From Homarus americanus (taxonomy: Eukaryota > Arthropoda > Malacostraca > Decapoda > Nephropidae): 64,000 nt of DNA. This document shows, one piece after another, positions 1 through 11,884 of the stretch; the stretch's first letter is position 1, and every line of letters begins with the position of its first letter. The stretch lies in assembly GCF_018991925.1 (NCBI RefSeq), contig NW_024744357.1:2792046-2856045 (forward strand), written 5' to 3'. The notes below the pieces were generated by a model that saw only the letters and a program-made list of their open reading frames with translations, did not search any database and was not told the DNA's origin. The position numbers and the translations under genes are program-made.

Positions 1-330
1 GTTTCTCCTCTGTTTCTGATGTTATAACAAGATCCTCCACAAACAGGAGCTCCCACAACCACCAGTCCCTGACGGTCTCACTCCGTATACCCATCACAAT
101 CACAAAGGGTATATACGTACAGTACTTAACCCTGAACCTTGCATAGACCAACTCTTCCTTCAAGCTGCTGTGAGTCTCCGTCTGTAGGTCTTTCTATGGT
201 TTTATGTCCTACGCACAGCCCCTCCACCATCTTAGGTAATTTTTCAGATTCCCATTCTCCCTGTCCTGAATACACTGCTTTCTTAAAAATTCAAACAACT
301 GGTCCCTGGCCAACACCCAACTGATCTGAC
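1..330 (-). mobile_element. Non-LTR retrotransposon RT fragment (decayed, runs off the left edge)
   Basis: Translated on the minus strand, this stretch carries two reverse-transcriptase blocks in the right order. A segment ending GRVGLCKVQG, with QGS readable in the adjacent frame (133-141), matches the usual GLHQGSxLSP motif. About 100 bases further on, WELLFVEDLV matches the catalytic WELLYADDLV block of decapod and cnidarian non-LTR elements. The second catalytic aspartate pair is changed: FVED at 32-43 instead of F/Y-x-DD. The frame shifts at least once between the blocks, so this is a dead relic. The 3' part of the element would lie left of base 1. RT would copy element RNA into DNA at the target site. 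The clade (RTE-like or I-like) cannot be set from about 100 residues. The blocks are seen in the sequence; the family call rests on known RT motifs. Confidence 0.55.
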
Positions 331-975
331 AGTTGGCATAGATATCAATGTCTTAAATAAGTGTATATCGCCTTCAGAGGTACTCGTACATTGACATAAA
401 AACGAAAGCGAAAACCTTTGCAACCACAGACATTGTAACAATAGAAGTAATTGCAACTTGCCATATATAATAAGGCCAGCGGCGGAAGGAACAATAACAA
501 GAAAGGCGCCAGACACGACAACAGTCAACATTTGTGGTTCCCGAGGATACAATAACCTTCAGCAGCAACAAAGACAAACATCCGTAAAACTGAAGTCAAG
601 GAGAAAGAAGGTTAACGACAACAATAAAATGACCAAATAACCCAAGGACTATAATATTAATATAACAACAACTTCAAAACAACAACGGCGACATTGCAAT
701 AAAAAAATAACAACCACACCCTAGATATATTAAAAACAGAACGCCGAGAACAAAACACTAATAGTTTCATATTATTGATTTTTGACGTCCTGCACCATCA
801 CTGATCTGAGAGAAAACAACTTTAAGCTATAAATTTCGAGTAACATTCTACCAATGAGGGTCAGTTAATTAGCGAACCGTGTTAAAGAAAATTCGAATTT
901 CCTTTTCGTGTTTGTTTTGATCTTTCGTCAGGCAATAAGGCGGAGATGGAGGCCACCAAAACACATCTTTATTAG
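331..975. other. No gene seen
   Basis: AT-rich, A-biased sequence on the plus strand. Open frames are short and overlap on both strands, with no recognisable domain. The upstream (5') remainder of the left-edge retroelement may fade out here. Confidence 0.5.
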
Positions 976-1056
976 CCCGCACACACACAAGCCCGCCCAC
1001 GTCCACACCACACGCCCTCACATTCACACACACACGCCACACACACGCGCCGCACA

Positions 1057-1094
<38 letters not shown>

Positions 1095-1315
1095 TGCATG
1101 CGCACACACACACACGCGCACACACACGCGCACGCACTCGCCCGCCCACACACGCACGTCCGCCTACACACGCACACGCACGCACGCCCGCCCACGCACA
1201 CAAACACACGCACACAAACGTCCACACACACCCGCACACAAACACACGGATGCACACAAACCACACATACAAACACGCGCACAAACACGCGCACACACAC
1301 GCGCACACACACGCC
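976..1315. repeat. (CA)n/(CG)-rich purine-pyrimidine tract
   Basis: About 340 bases of alternating CA with frequent CG, CCG and AAC interruptions. It includes an uninterrupted (CA)n run near 1065-1090 and many ACACACGCG segments. Alternating purine-pyrimidine with CG steps is prone to Z-DNA. It opens all frames on both strands (apparent His/Thr-rich or Cys/Val-rich proteins), which are artefacts. Confidence 0.92.
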
Positions 1316-3837
1316 AGTAACAAAAACAATTTGGGGTAAATAAAAATGCGTGGGAGATAAATATAAAAGTGTAAAGGGTCAAAAGATGTCTGAGTGAAGG
1401 GAACGTCGATTGCTTAACACTGGTCGAGAGATGGCCAGTCCCAGACCCACATTCTCAAAGGTTCAAGCGAAGAACGTTCAGCCCAAGGTGTAGGAAAGCG
1501 CCTAACTGTTGCCGTATAATGATGCATGAAAGCAACACCCAAAACTACTTAGGTTATACTCTGTCGCTGGGTGGACTGAGTGTGTCCTGGGGTCGTATCA
1601 GAGACCCCGGGGGCAGAAGACGAATGTTGTATCCTCTCGGCCGCCGCACCACTATTGACGTAGGTACTCTTAGATAATGTAAAGTTCATTGATTTTTCTT
1701 CATTCATCACAACTCTGCCTCGAATATCATGGTATAGTATGAATGCACCATCAACCACTTACTCTCCCTGGCATAAAAAAAAAAACACTTGAAAAGGTGT
1801 CAAAAATTTACTTTCATCCTGGTACTTTGGCACGTATTGCTAGCTCTTCCATATTGTTCATTTAGCATATTAGTCCACAGGATTTCTGTGGGAATTTGTG
1901 AATATAACAAATAACTTGTTGCGCAAGAGAGGCGTCCACTGGTATGTTGTTGTGACGGAGGTGGCAAGCCTGTAATTGGTTTCAGCTGTAGCAAAGTTCA
2001 GCGTACAGATTTCCATCACTGACACTGATAAGTCCAGTCCTTGGAGCTAGTGTGGTCAGGTGGCCCAGGGCTATGGCCAGCCCTGGCCAGGCGAGATGGC
2101 AAGCCAAGCCGCTGGTGATTATAAGTACAAAGTCAGCAATACTTCCAAGGGGGAGCAGTGCCCTCAGGGATGTAACCATATGTTTAGCAAGAGTGTGCGA
2201 TCAGACTTCATACAGAGAGGTCGTGCCACTCACCCGGAGCTCCCATTAACATTCGATGTGAGACTTGTGGACTCTGGCGAATTAACCCTGAGAAGTTTTT
2301 AAGTGGATTGACCAAAGAGGTAAGCTAAGTGTATTTAATAGTGAAACCTTTCACAATAACTAGCTCTCTTCTTTGATATAAATGTTGTTTATTTTGTTAA
2401 TAGATGAAAATAGTGTAATTTAATATTTACATAATCCTGTGATAACTTTACATCACTTGACAAAATATTACCAAGTGACTTTATACACAGTGAATATAAA
2501 GATTGATTATTATTTTCCCCATACTAACATAATTGGTGAGTTAGGGGTGGTGGCAGCATATTAACCATTGATTGATAATTAAGAGGACATAACCTCCCGA
2601 TTGGGTTTTTGTGAGATTAACTAGAGATAAACAAGAGATTTAAAACCCAACATTCCCCCTAGTCTGAACTACTAACTGGAGAGAGAAAAGCTGTGACTAC
2701 AGTATGGGAGATGAAAGTTTTACCACAGATCACCAATCGTAAAAATCAATCAACACTGAAGATCTCTAAGAAATCTCAATGAACAGCAGGGGAGAAGAAA
2801 GTCTTACGTAAAAACAAAACTTTAAAGCAATATTTAAGGAAAAACAACAGAAGGAACGCGTTGTAAGCAATAGAACGAAATGTAAACATTTGAAAACTAA
2901 GACATCTTGAATTAACATTAATCACTTGATTATGTAACAATACAAAAAGTGAGAGTGGACTTCAGACTGGTTGTGTCCCCAGATAATGAGACACATCATC
3001 CTGATAATTGATTAGTCAGGCTTAGGCTTGAGATATTATATGTACTTGAGTAATAAGACAAACTATCTAGATTATTATTCTAGACACTATTAGATATACG
3101 ATAAATTAACCAGACGAATCTTACTTATGAATCTAGGTACAACACACAGCACGTAGTTACTTGAAACACACTACATGGTCGTCTCTTAAACACATTATGG
3201 AGATAGATAATAAGTTAAGACGCTCTGTAATTTCGCCTGTTCACTTAATCTCTTCGAAGACTCTTAATTTCATCTTTCTGGACAACAGCAACAAATTTAT
3301 ACATTGCTCTACTAACTCGGCTGTAAGCTACGTGGCAGGAACTAACTCTACTTCACACAAGTAAACGTTATCTTCAGTATTGTACTTCACGAACAATTAG
3401 TACTCGCGGCAGATGATACTTACAGTAGGTTACGGAGGACAGCATTCAAGGGGGGGAGAAGAGTCCCTGAGATCACAGATTAGAAACACTAGATTGACGG
3501 CCGGCTGCTCTTTCCCGGGGTATTTATGTCCATTACTCAATAAAAAAAACTTTGGGCAGGTTCACGGCACCATTTCCCTGATTGGTCCGTAAACACTGTT
3601 GGTGAATTTGCAAACGACTATCCCTGGCCGTCATAATCGTGTCAACATTAGTTTACAACAGGGGGAAGGAGAGGCGCAGCCAGACGTAAGAGGTGTAACT
3701 CGCACCTTACGTCTGCGACAATACGTGACATAATAATATTCCGAGTCAAATGTGTTAAGGTTTTCCTCCTCAACTTACTTACTTCCTCATTTTTGGTCTT
3801 CACTTGGAAAACTAACTCTGTGGTGCCATAAAGCTGC
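1316..3837. other. No gene seen; small hairpin at 3681-3714
   Basis: Mixed-composition DNA. A short open frame at 2060-2302 (plus) begins in a GGCCAGG-rich patch but shows no recognisable domain. A hairpin at 3681-3714 pairs AGACGTAAG with CTTACGTCT. Bases 2330-3500 are AT-rich and without coding signal. Confidence 0.5.
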
Positions 3838-5691
3838 ATGAGTTCAAAGCTGAAATTTTATCGTGGAGGAAGAACATCATCCAAGGCTGATGCATCATCC
3901 GCGTCCCTCAGCGCCAGACAAGAAGCAGATCTCGAAGGAAAAAGCAGTTGGCTGTCACATGAATCCTATGGAGCGATACAGAGTCTGATGTGGCGTTTAC
4001 AATAAGAGCTATCGAGCTATTTTTCTGAAGCTGAAAGGATTTACAAGTGTTCAATAACTTCTTGCAAACTTGAAGAAACAAGAGAAAAACGCGATGGATT
4101 AAGCTTTTTGATGCCTCAACCAATTCGTGTCTTTTTAATATTGTCGGTGAGGATCAACAAACTCTCTTGATCAGTGTTGTTGGACGGTGTTAAAATGGCT
4201 TGGGATAAAAGTGCATTTTTGAGCGATGGGCGCAATGACAGTCATGTTTATGGTGGTTTATGGACCAAAGGTGAAAAAAGCAGAAAAGCAATACGAAGCC
4301 TATAATAAAACTGGTCTTCAGGTCGACAGTGACTTCTATTAGATGATGAACCATGGATGTTGGCCCACCAGGTTATCCTGGATAAGTGAAACTAAAACTG
4401 GAAAGTCATAAAACTTGCCAAGCTGATACTAATGACGTGCCCTACAGGTACCGTCACAACAAAAACGAACCGAAAAATATGAAAGAAGAATTGAATCGTG
4501 TTGTGGATAAAAATGATGTGTTGGAGTCACCAGTCAAAATGACGATGCTGTTAATCACGACGGAATAATCGGTGACAGTATTGAGTGTTTTTAAGAGGAT
4601 GACACGCAAGATGATTTGGATACTATTCTAGATATGATCAATAGCCGGATACTAGGAATAGGTCTTAAAAATTCCCCATTAGCAGCTGACGTCGAGAAGA
4701 AAACAAAGTTGTTCTTACCTGTCATGACGAAGGTTCCTTAAAGTAAGGCATTCGATCAGGGCATCAGTGTTCAGAACAAGGACCGCCCTCTCCAACTCTT
4801 GATATACTGTAGCTACTGACAAAGGGGAAAATTCTTACTCCACTGAAAACTTACCATCATCAACTTTTATGTATAATTTGTTAAGTTTCATTAAACCTCC
4901 ACCGTAAAAGAATCGATTTCATAACATATTGTACAGCATCACACTTACAGGTCACATTGGTCACATCCCTAAATATATTACCAGTTTTCCCTGGTTCACC
5001 CTGCGTTATTTATTGGTCAACAGGACGATGGTGGCAACATTTAGGGAGGTCGACAGTGCACTAAACCTTGACAACACGTAAGATACCGTCCTAGTGAATC
5101 CAACCATTAACTATTCTGCCACAGCTGAACTATTTGGAATCAAGCGCTGGATTAAGGCAACTGAGTTTGACCTTTTCATTTATCCGAAGACTAATCTTAA
5201 TGTTGTGATTCGCAATTTTTTTTTGGTGTGTGTTTATAACTTTACAGTGATCAGGATGTTACAAGTATTATAAACCAACTGGCATGATTTACGAGGTGCT
5301 TGAGGGCGCTGAGTGCCTCCGTATCCTCTGTGCAGTTGACGTTATTATTGGAATCGACGTAACTTCTTTAAGCAAGACAATGAAATGCTCACCCTTTCTC
5401 GTATCATTCCCTCGCGACTGTAAATACGTAATCATGACTCTTGCTCAACCATCAGACTCACACACGAGACATACCTGTACTCAAGCCATTAAAATAAAAT
5501 GCTGAGATCCTCAAGCTAACGAAACAGATCACAAAACTACTCGAGGATCACATTTTCAATTTGCTTCATTTCATGCTCCTAAGACTTGCGGCTGGACGGT
5601 AACTGCGCCACCAGGATGTATAGTCGCGTTTGGTTCTTTGGTTCATGTTACAGTACTTCAATTACTGTTAAAAGGAACGTTTATAAAGTAA
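3838..5691 (+). pseudogene. Decayed, unrecognised long coding region (possible viral or large-transposon relic)
   Basis: A mosaic of coding-like segments runs 1.85 kb in one direction. One frame is open from an ATG at 3838 to 4302, broken only by stops at 4003 and 4168. A second segment, in another frame, runs 4595-4816 (stop at 4739). The next frame runs about 4812-5270 (stops at 4905 and 5079). The last runs 5284-5691, with one stop at 5503 and a terminal TAA at 5689. The 4303-4594 part is poorly resolved. Stops are far sparser than chance and switches are consistent with single indels, so this looks like one old gene of about 600 codons. The N-terminal part is Ser/Ala/Lys-rich (starts MSSKLKFYRGG); the 4.8-5.25 kb part has beta-strand-like hydrophobic alternation (for example NPTINYSATAELFGIKRW). 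I do not recognise the family. A structural protein of an endogenous DNA virus or a Polinton-like element is a hypothesis only. A 15-copy minisatellite begins 94 bases after the last stop. Confidence 0.45.
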
Positions 5692-5784
5692 CTTGAGTAG
5701 TCGGAGTAAAAATACAATTGTAATAAAAAAGGTAAACAATGAAGACATACAGTAATGTAGTGCTCATACTATACTCAGAAAACT

Positions 5785-6253
5785 AGAGTGTAACCCACCT
5801 TCACTCTACCACTTGAGAGTGTTACCCACCTTCACTCTACCACTTGAGAGTGTTCCCCACCTTCACCCTACCACTTGAGAGTGTTCCCCACCTTCACCCT
5901 ACCACTTGAGTGTTCCCCACCACCTTCACCCTACCACTTGAGTGTGATCCCCACCTTCACCCTACAACTTGAGAGTGTTCCCCACCTTCACCCTACCACT
6001 TGAGTGTTCCCCACCTTCACCCTACCACTTGAGTGTGACCCAGCTTCACTCTGCCACTTGAGAGTGTTACCCACTTTCACTCTGCTACTTGAGTGTTACC
6101 CAGCTTCACTCTGCCACCTGAGAGTGTTACCCACCTTCACGCTGCCACTTGAGTGTGACCCACCTTCACTCTGCCACTTGAGAGTGTTACCCACTTTCAC
6201 TCTGCTACTTGAGTGTTACCCACCTTCACTCTACCACTTGAGTGTGACCCACC
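5785..6253. repeat. Minisatellite, about 29-31 bp unit, 15 copies
   Basis: Fifteen units built around CACTCTACCACTTGAGAGTG, separated by TTACCCACCTT or TTCCCCACCTT. The array changes from TACC to TGCC variants at about 6040. A four-unit block (6047-6165) partly recurs at 6166-6250. Full-length units contain the inverted repeat CACTCT...AGAGTG, which can form a 6-bp stem with an 8-base loop. Confidence 0.93.
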
Positions 6254-8367
6254 TGTTACTAAACCTTAACACAGCCTTGATAGAGGTCCAGGACTACTGT
6301 GAATGTTGTTGACCAGAGGTAACATATTCCGGTTCTCTATATTGTGATGTAAACAACCATTACAAACATTTACTCGCCTCCAGCATATGATTATCAATAT
6401 CTTCTGCAATGTTTGGACAGTTTACATCGATTCTTTAACTTCACTTTTAGTTTATATACATTTGTGAATGTGTTAATATACAGTATGTGCGAATTTTCTA
6501 GCTGGGAAGCCTAGGAATGTCTGTGACAACACTATCGGCTACTCTATTATCTACACTCCATCAACTACACTATAATGATTTACATTATTTACTTAAAGAA
6601 AATAAAGCGCCAATAATTATTATATAATGGATAGGTAATACATGCAATACGTAATGAAGAATATAAACCCATACTTGTTCCAGTTTATTATTTACTGCAC
6701 AAACCTTTCAATTATCCTTAACAGAAGCTGATTTTCGAAGCTTGTTATTTATTGTTTTTATCGTCAAATAAATATATATTATAAAAAAAAAATAGGTGCG
6801 GGATAATATACGTAGCAGGAAGAAGATGCCTTGGCCGGGAGCACACCGTCGATCAGTGCTGTTATGATTGGCGGGAAAAATATTACCCCTTACTACTGAG
6901 ACTCCAAGTATAACGAAGAGTAGTGATATTTGTCCGAAGTTTTAGTAAAGTAAAAATAACAAAACTAAAGTTATTCTCAAGTAACTTTATTATTAAAAAA
7001 AATATATACATAACTCGTTTGAGCTCAGTAACGAATTAAATTTACTTCGTTACCGTCCACCTCTGCACCATATCAGATAGGATAGAAGGAGCCAGGGAGG
7101 TTATGAAATGCGTCTTGGTGGAGAGCGTCCAGTGAAGGCAGCCAACAGTGTTCACATCATGGGCGAGGGGTGGGGGGTCATATTTCTGACTATGGGAAAA
7201 GTCTTTTGCAAATATCGAAGAAAATGTAGGACGGTAAAATATCAGGAGAAAGTGAATGGAAGAATGGAAATTAAAAACAGCAAGAGGGAGGTCAGACCAG
7301 CCACTAGAGGCCAGAACATCAGAATGGAGTGGAAGCAGCCAGAACAGGACGGGAATTGCGAACAACAGGAGGTAAAGAAAACAAATAAGAAATAGAGTGA
7401 AGTGTTGAGGAATCAAGTCAGCAGGAGAGAAAGCAGAAGCAGGTCAAGGTGAATAAAATGGCCAATAGAATATTCTCCTTCACAATGATAAGAAAATTAA
7501 TTGGTAAAGTTTAAAATAATCGGCTAAAATTATTAACTGCACTTACTGCCCCGCTGTTCAGGTAATTATTACTAACGCTGAACTTATCATACTGATGTAA
7601 CTTTGGCGTGAATATAACTGAGTAATGTTTTGCGAGGTTTTGACATTATTCTTCATTAGTGTGGCTGTTTGAACTTAAATCTAAACTAGGAATCTTTTTG
7701 TTCTTGTTGAATTATTAAAGAGTCTGGTAGTTGCATGCAATATATACGACAACACCCTGCTGGCAGCCCAAAAGAGTTGCTCACCATTATGGAAGCTGTG
7801 TTGGTAAGTTCTCCTCGTTATGTCTACCAGCCCCACCCAGTGTTATGTTTATGGGCAAAATTTGGAAAATACGAAATCCTTTCATTTTGTAAGAAGAGTG
7901 GAGCGCAAATTATTAAGTCAAGAAAAATTATAGTTAAAAGTATAACAGCATTTACTTCACGCCCACCATACACTACCATGCACCGCTGGAAGCTAATGTG
8001 CGCTGTGTAGTGAGCACCGCACAGTAAGACGGAAAATACGCACGAGAATAGGTAAGGAAAATTATTTCTCGTGAAAAACCCACGGAAAATAGTGATTATT
8101 AAGTCACTCAGGAATTTCTGGCATTGAGCTAACTAATGGAACCAAAAGAATTCTTTGGGCTGGTGCACACAACTGAAGGTGGCGGAGGGGCGGGCAAGGT
8201 TAGTGAAGGTCAGAAAGTTTATAGAATTTTCCAGTTTCCAGGACATCAAACAACTGAACCCCGGGAGCTGTTGTGAAGACTGTGCCTCGTCCTTCCTCCC
8301 TCGCCCACCGGCCTTTCTTTTCCCTTTTCACTTCCACTTCCTACCTCCCTTTTCCCTTCTCTCACAT
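6254..8367. other. No gene seen
   Basis: AT-rich DNA. The longest open frame is 7042-7416 (minus, 124 codons). It has a hydrophobic start but no known domain, and the opposite strand is also open, so I do not annotate it. A G-rich patch near 7140-7180 and a C/T-rich tract at 8285-8365 precede the (TAC)n/T-run. Confidence 0.5.
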
Positions 8368-8410
8368 TACTACTACTACTACTACTACTTTTTTTTTTTT
8401 TTTTTTTTTT
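8368..8410. repeat. (TAC)7 followed by T22
   Basis: Seven TAC units at 8368-8388 run straight into 22 T at 8389-8410. Read on the minus strand this is a poly(A) run, but no 3' end of the element at 8514-9107 can be tied to it with certainty. Confidence 0.95.
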
Positions 8411-8513
8411 AATATGGCCTCCAGCCTCCCCCAATAGCCACACCTTCGCCACCATTTAATTACCTTAATATTAAATATCCTAATACATATGTAGCTATCC
8501 TATCTGTGTTAAA

Positions 8514-9107
8514 TTAGTTGAGCCGCAGATCTATGCGGCATTCAGTGACTGTTGCCTCGTAGTCGATATCTGCAGCAGTTGTCGGAATTGGGGCAGAAGC
8601 TCTCGTTCCCCTGAGGCAGAGCAAAGCCGGCCGAAGGAGAGAGAAAGACAGTCGACATCTCATCCAGGCTGTAAAGAAACTTCTGGGCTGCTGCTTCTGT
8701 TCGGAGATCACCTCCGCGAGTTTGGCGTAGAAGCATCTTGCACTTGGTCCCATCCCACCAGTGGTTGTGAACACTAGAGGAGTGAAGCTGCCTTGATCAA
8801 CGTTTTGGATTCTCTCCCCATATGCCCTTATCTTGTCGTTCTCGTTCCTCCTATGTGCAGCATCGAGAGCTAGGTTACGGTGACATGCGGCCATGGGATC
8901 AAAAATCCTGATGTCGAAGAAAGCTCGCTGTCCTCGCGTCCAGAATCCTCGAGCACTGACATCAACACGGACTTCGTTAGATGTGTTTGAAGTCCTATGT
9001 TGGAAGATCTCGCCATCCAATGGAAGGAGGGTCGGTTCTACCATGACATCCCGGCAGATTTCCTTCAACATATTTGCTGTAAGGTCCCTTACTTCGTCAT
9101 GCCTCAT
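8514..9107 (-). mobile_element. Transposon-derived PD-(D/E)XK-like C-terminal domain, intact open frame
   Basis: A 197-codon open frame with strong similarity, from memory of the family, to a domain found in many invertebrate and fish retroelement-type proteins. It starts MRHDEVRDLTANML (family: RHxxLRDLxAxLL), then has a Val-Glu-Pro block (VMVEPTLLPL), VDVSARGFWTRGQRAFFDIR, GSFTPLVFTTTGGMG and CRLSFSLLRPALLCLRG. The VDVSARG and FFDIRIF segments have the spacing of the acidic residues of PD-(D/E)XK nucleases, with Arg where Lys is usual; that assignment is inference. In full-length relatives this block follows other enzymatic domains. Here the frame opens upstream for only a few codons (THIC before the Met), so the copy is 5'-truncated. 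No stop or frameshift interrupts it, which makes it the best-preserved coding segment in the window. It ends about 100 bases from the T22 tract. Expression as a host gene is not supported. Confidence 0.7.
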
Positions 9108-9321
9108 GCATATGTGGGTAGAAGATAATGCACATAGGTACTTTGATGACTGTACATACTGGATAATGTTGATTAATTGTTGGTGGTTTGTTTAGTTTTT
9201 ACTGGTTGGCTACTTTCACTTGCAGCTTCTGTACCCGGCAGCCTATAGCCCACCTTGTCTCATACCTCTTGGTTCTGAGGTCATATTTTGTATTCCTACG
9301 TCCTTGCTGGCGGGTTTTGGT

Positions 9322-9799
9322 CCCTCTCCCCCTTCCAATCCATGAAACTCCCTCTTCCCCTTCCAACCCATAACCCTCCCTTTCCCCTTTCAACTCATAA
9401 CCCTCCTTTTCCCCTTCCAACTCATAACCCTCCCTTTCCCCTTCCAATCCATGACACTCCCCTTTCCCCCTTCCAACCCATAACCCTCCCTTCCCTCCTT
9501 CCAACCCATGACCCTTCCCTTCCAACCCATGACCCCCCTTCCAACCCATGACACTTTCTTCCAATCCATGAAACTCCCTCTTCCCCTTCCAACCCATAAC
9601 CCTCCCTTTCCCCCTTCCAACCCATAACCCTCCCTTTCCCCCTTCCAACCCATAACCCTCCCTTTCCCCTTCCAACCCATAACCCTCCCTTTCCCCTTCC
9701 AATCCATGACACTCCCCTTTCCCCCTTCCAACCCATAACCCTCCCTTCCCTCCTTCCAACCCATGACCCTCCCTTCCCCCCTTCCAACCCATGACCACC
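9322..9799. repeat. C-rich minisatellite, about 26-bp unit, 18 copies (G-quadruplex motif on the minus strand)
   Basis: About 18 units with the core CCTTCCAACCCATAACCCTC and spacers of C/T. Variants have CCATGACACTCC or CCATGAAACTCC. The order of variants between 9450 and 9510 recurs at 9690-9760, a small higher-order repeat. On the minus strand each unit reads GGGAGGG-TTAT-GGG-TTGGAA-GGGG, a canonical four-run quadruplex motif. Minus-strand frames are open throughout (Gly/Trp/Lys-rich) because the unit lacks stops; they are not genes. Confidence 0.93.
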
Positions 9800-11295
9800 C
9801 TCCAGGAAAAACCAGATGAGTTATAAAAGATAAAGAAGGAAAGTTATGAGAGTTCAGTCATCAAACTCTTAGGCGTTCACTGTTCAGCTCAAAACAAGAG
9901 GAAGACAAAAAAAAAGTACATTAGTTTACGGCGTCAACCACCAGGTGGCAGCACTGATAATACTCATATGTGTGTGTGTGTGTGAGGAATGATGGCGATA
10001 AAAAGATCACTTTAACAGAAAGTTGCCATTAAGGAAAAGAATGGTGATATGAAGTGGCCTTTATGTTCTGTCCTCCCATCTACTGACCAGGATGTTTATA
10101 TATATCTCATGGTCCTCAATGTCTGGCTCATCATAGCCTGAGTAGTCTTGATTCCTGTACTGGATTTGACGTGTTGTTCAGTGGCGCCTGTCGTGGGTGT
10201 ACTGTACTGAGGTGGAACACTGGCCGTCACTCGGTGTTAATTGCCTGATGACAAGCAATACATTTATTGTTTATTTATTTTTTGTTTGATGGGAAGGATC
10301 CAAGGATGTTTTCTTTTTTGCGATTATTAATGATTATAAAGGAGAATTAGTTAATTAATGAATGATGAAAGATATAGAGGCAACACGAATGAGTTTATTG
10401 AGCTGTGATGATGAAAATGATAACCGAGAAATAAAGTGAATTTAACTCCCTGTGTACGGGGTCAACTCTGTGCTGAGTAAAATCGTCTGCTGTTAACTAA
10501 ATAAAGCATCAATAGTGGCGTCCCCGTAGTGAAGGGGTTTAAAAAGAAATAAGAATAAAGAAACTAATGTAATAATGATAAAAAACTCAACTAACTTAAT
10601 ATTGCCGACGTCTACTAACTACTGATCTCACAGTGTTGATGAACTGAGTCAATAAGCGACCTTAGCAGCTCATCGTTGTGTCCCATGAGTCTGTCTATTG
10701 CACGCGACACTCAAGCTTTGGTGGTGACAGCTTGAGTTTTCTCCTCGCATTATTGTAACACAGCGGCGCAAGAGATGATTAACAGCGTTCAGCTACTTAT
10801 ATGGAGGGAAGAATTTGTTAATGTAAGAATTATTCGTTCATTCTCGTCTTAGGTAAGAGAGAGCTTGAGACCGAAGAGTAATGAGTGTAACAATAGTGAA
10901 GAAAATGATATAAGTCAGAGAGTGAGTGAACCAACCACCTTGCTATTGTTAAAAGTTGTCTGCCTTTCTGTCTTCCTCACTCAAGGCTCAAAGGCAGAGG
11001 AGCAGACCTCGTCAAGGGTGTTGTGAGTGAAGGCTGGTGGAAGGAATTTTTTTTTATTTTGACGTTGGAGGATCTCACACACCACAGTTATATTGCACTA
11101 CCACACAGTACCACAGCTCTACCTGGCTCAGACCACCACTAATGGTAGGGACTCGGAGGTGATTATTGTTTACATTAATTTACATGTGTACATTACAGCG
11201 TCTGATATATTTACAACACTGTTATGCTGGGAACTTGATTAAAGCTGTCTGGGACCCGAGAGTGGGCGGGCTACCCCAACCCTTCGAGGCTCAAA
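9800..11295. other. No gene seen; short (TG)n at 9968-9984
   Basis: Mixed, AT-leaning DNA with no coding segment I can support. The only simple repeat is a short (TG)n at 9968-9984. Confidence 0.5.
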
Positions 11296-11413
<118 letters not shown>

Positions 11414-11884
11414 AGATATATTTGATAAGTTTGGATACATTGGGTAAGGTAAGACTAAATTTGGGTTGAGTTAGGATGAATGAGGTTATTTAGGTAAAGT
11501 AAATATAACTCTGGTAAGGTTAGGATGAGTTGGATTATGTAAGGTAATGTTGGTATAAATCGAGTTACTTTAGTTACAGTCAGGATAAGTTTGGATATAT
11601 TAGTCAATAAGAGTATGATGGTCACATTAGATTAAGGTTATGAAGTGATATATATGGCAGTGTGTTGTGGCGGTCACGAGGCTTTAACTCCGTCTACACG
11701 CTTGAGACTCCGAAGTGATGGAGCAAGTCCCCGAACTGCTCTACTACCTTTAATAGCTGATGCTGTGGCGTCTCATTTGGGTTTGGTACAATTTCGAGCG
11801 TGGGTGTAGAAGCTCTTGTTGTTAACTGTCCCTCCGGCCTCCCCGTCTGACTCTGTACCGATAAGTTGTGCACTACAGGTTCTG
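11414..11884. other. Degenerate GGTTA-like stretch; otherwise no gene
   Basis: At 11435-11590 the sequence is peppered with GGTAAGG, GTTAGGAT and GGTTATTTAGG words. It looks like an old, diverged TTAGG-type tract, but it is no longer periodic. The rest, to 11884, has no recognised content. Confidence 0.35.

Noticed and set aside
869..1382. Open frames on both strands over the CA-rich tract
   Set aside because: Low-complexity artefact of alternating CA/CG.
7042..7416. 124-codon minus-strand frame with a hydrophobic start, possible secreted protein
   Set aside because: The opposite strand is open over nearly the same bases, no domain is recognisable, and AT-rich composition explains the hydrophobic residues.
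8389..8410. Poly(A) tail of the element at 8514-9107 (T22 on the plus strand)
   Set aside because: The orientation fits, but a (TAC)7 abuts the run on its far side and no target duplication was found, so the link stays unproven.
9199..9798. 199-codon Gly/Trp/Lys-rich minus-strand open frame
   Set aside because: Read-through of the C-rich minisatellite.
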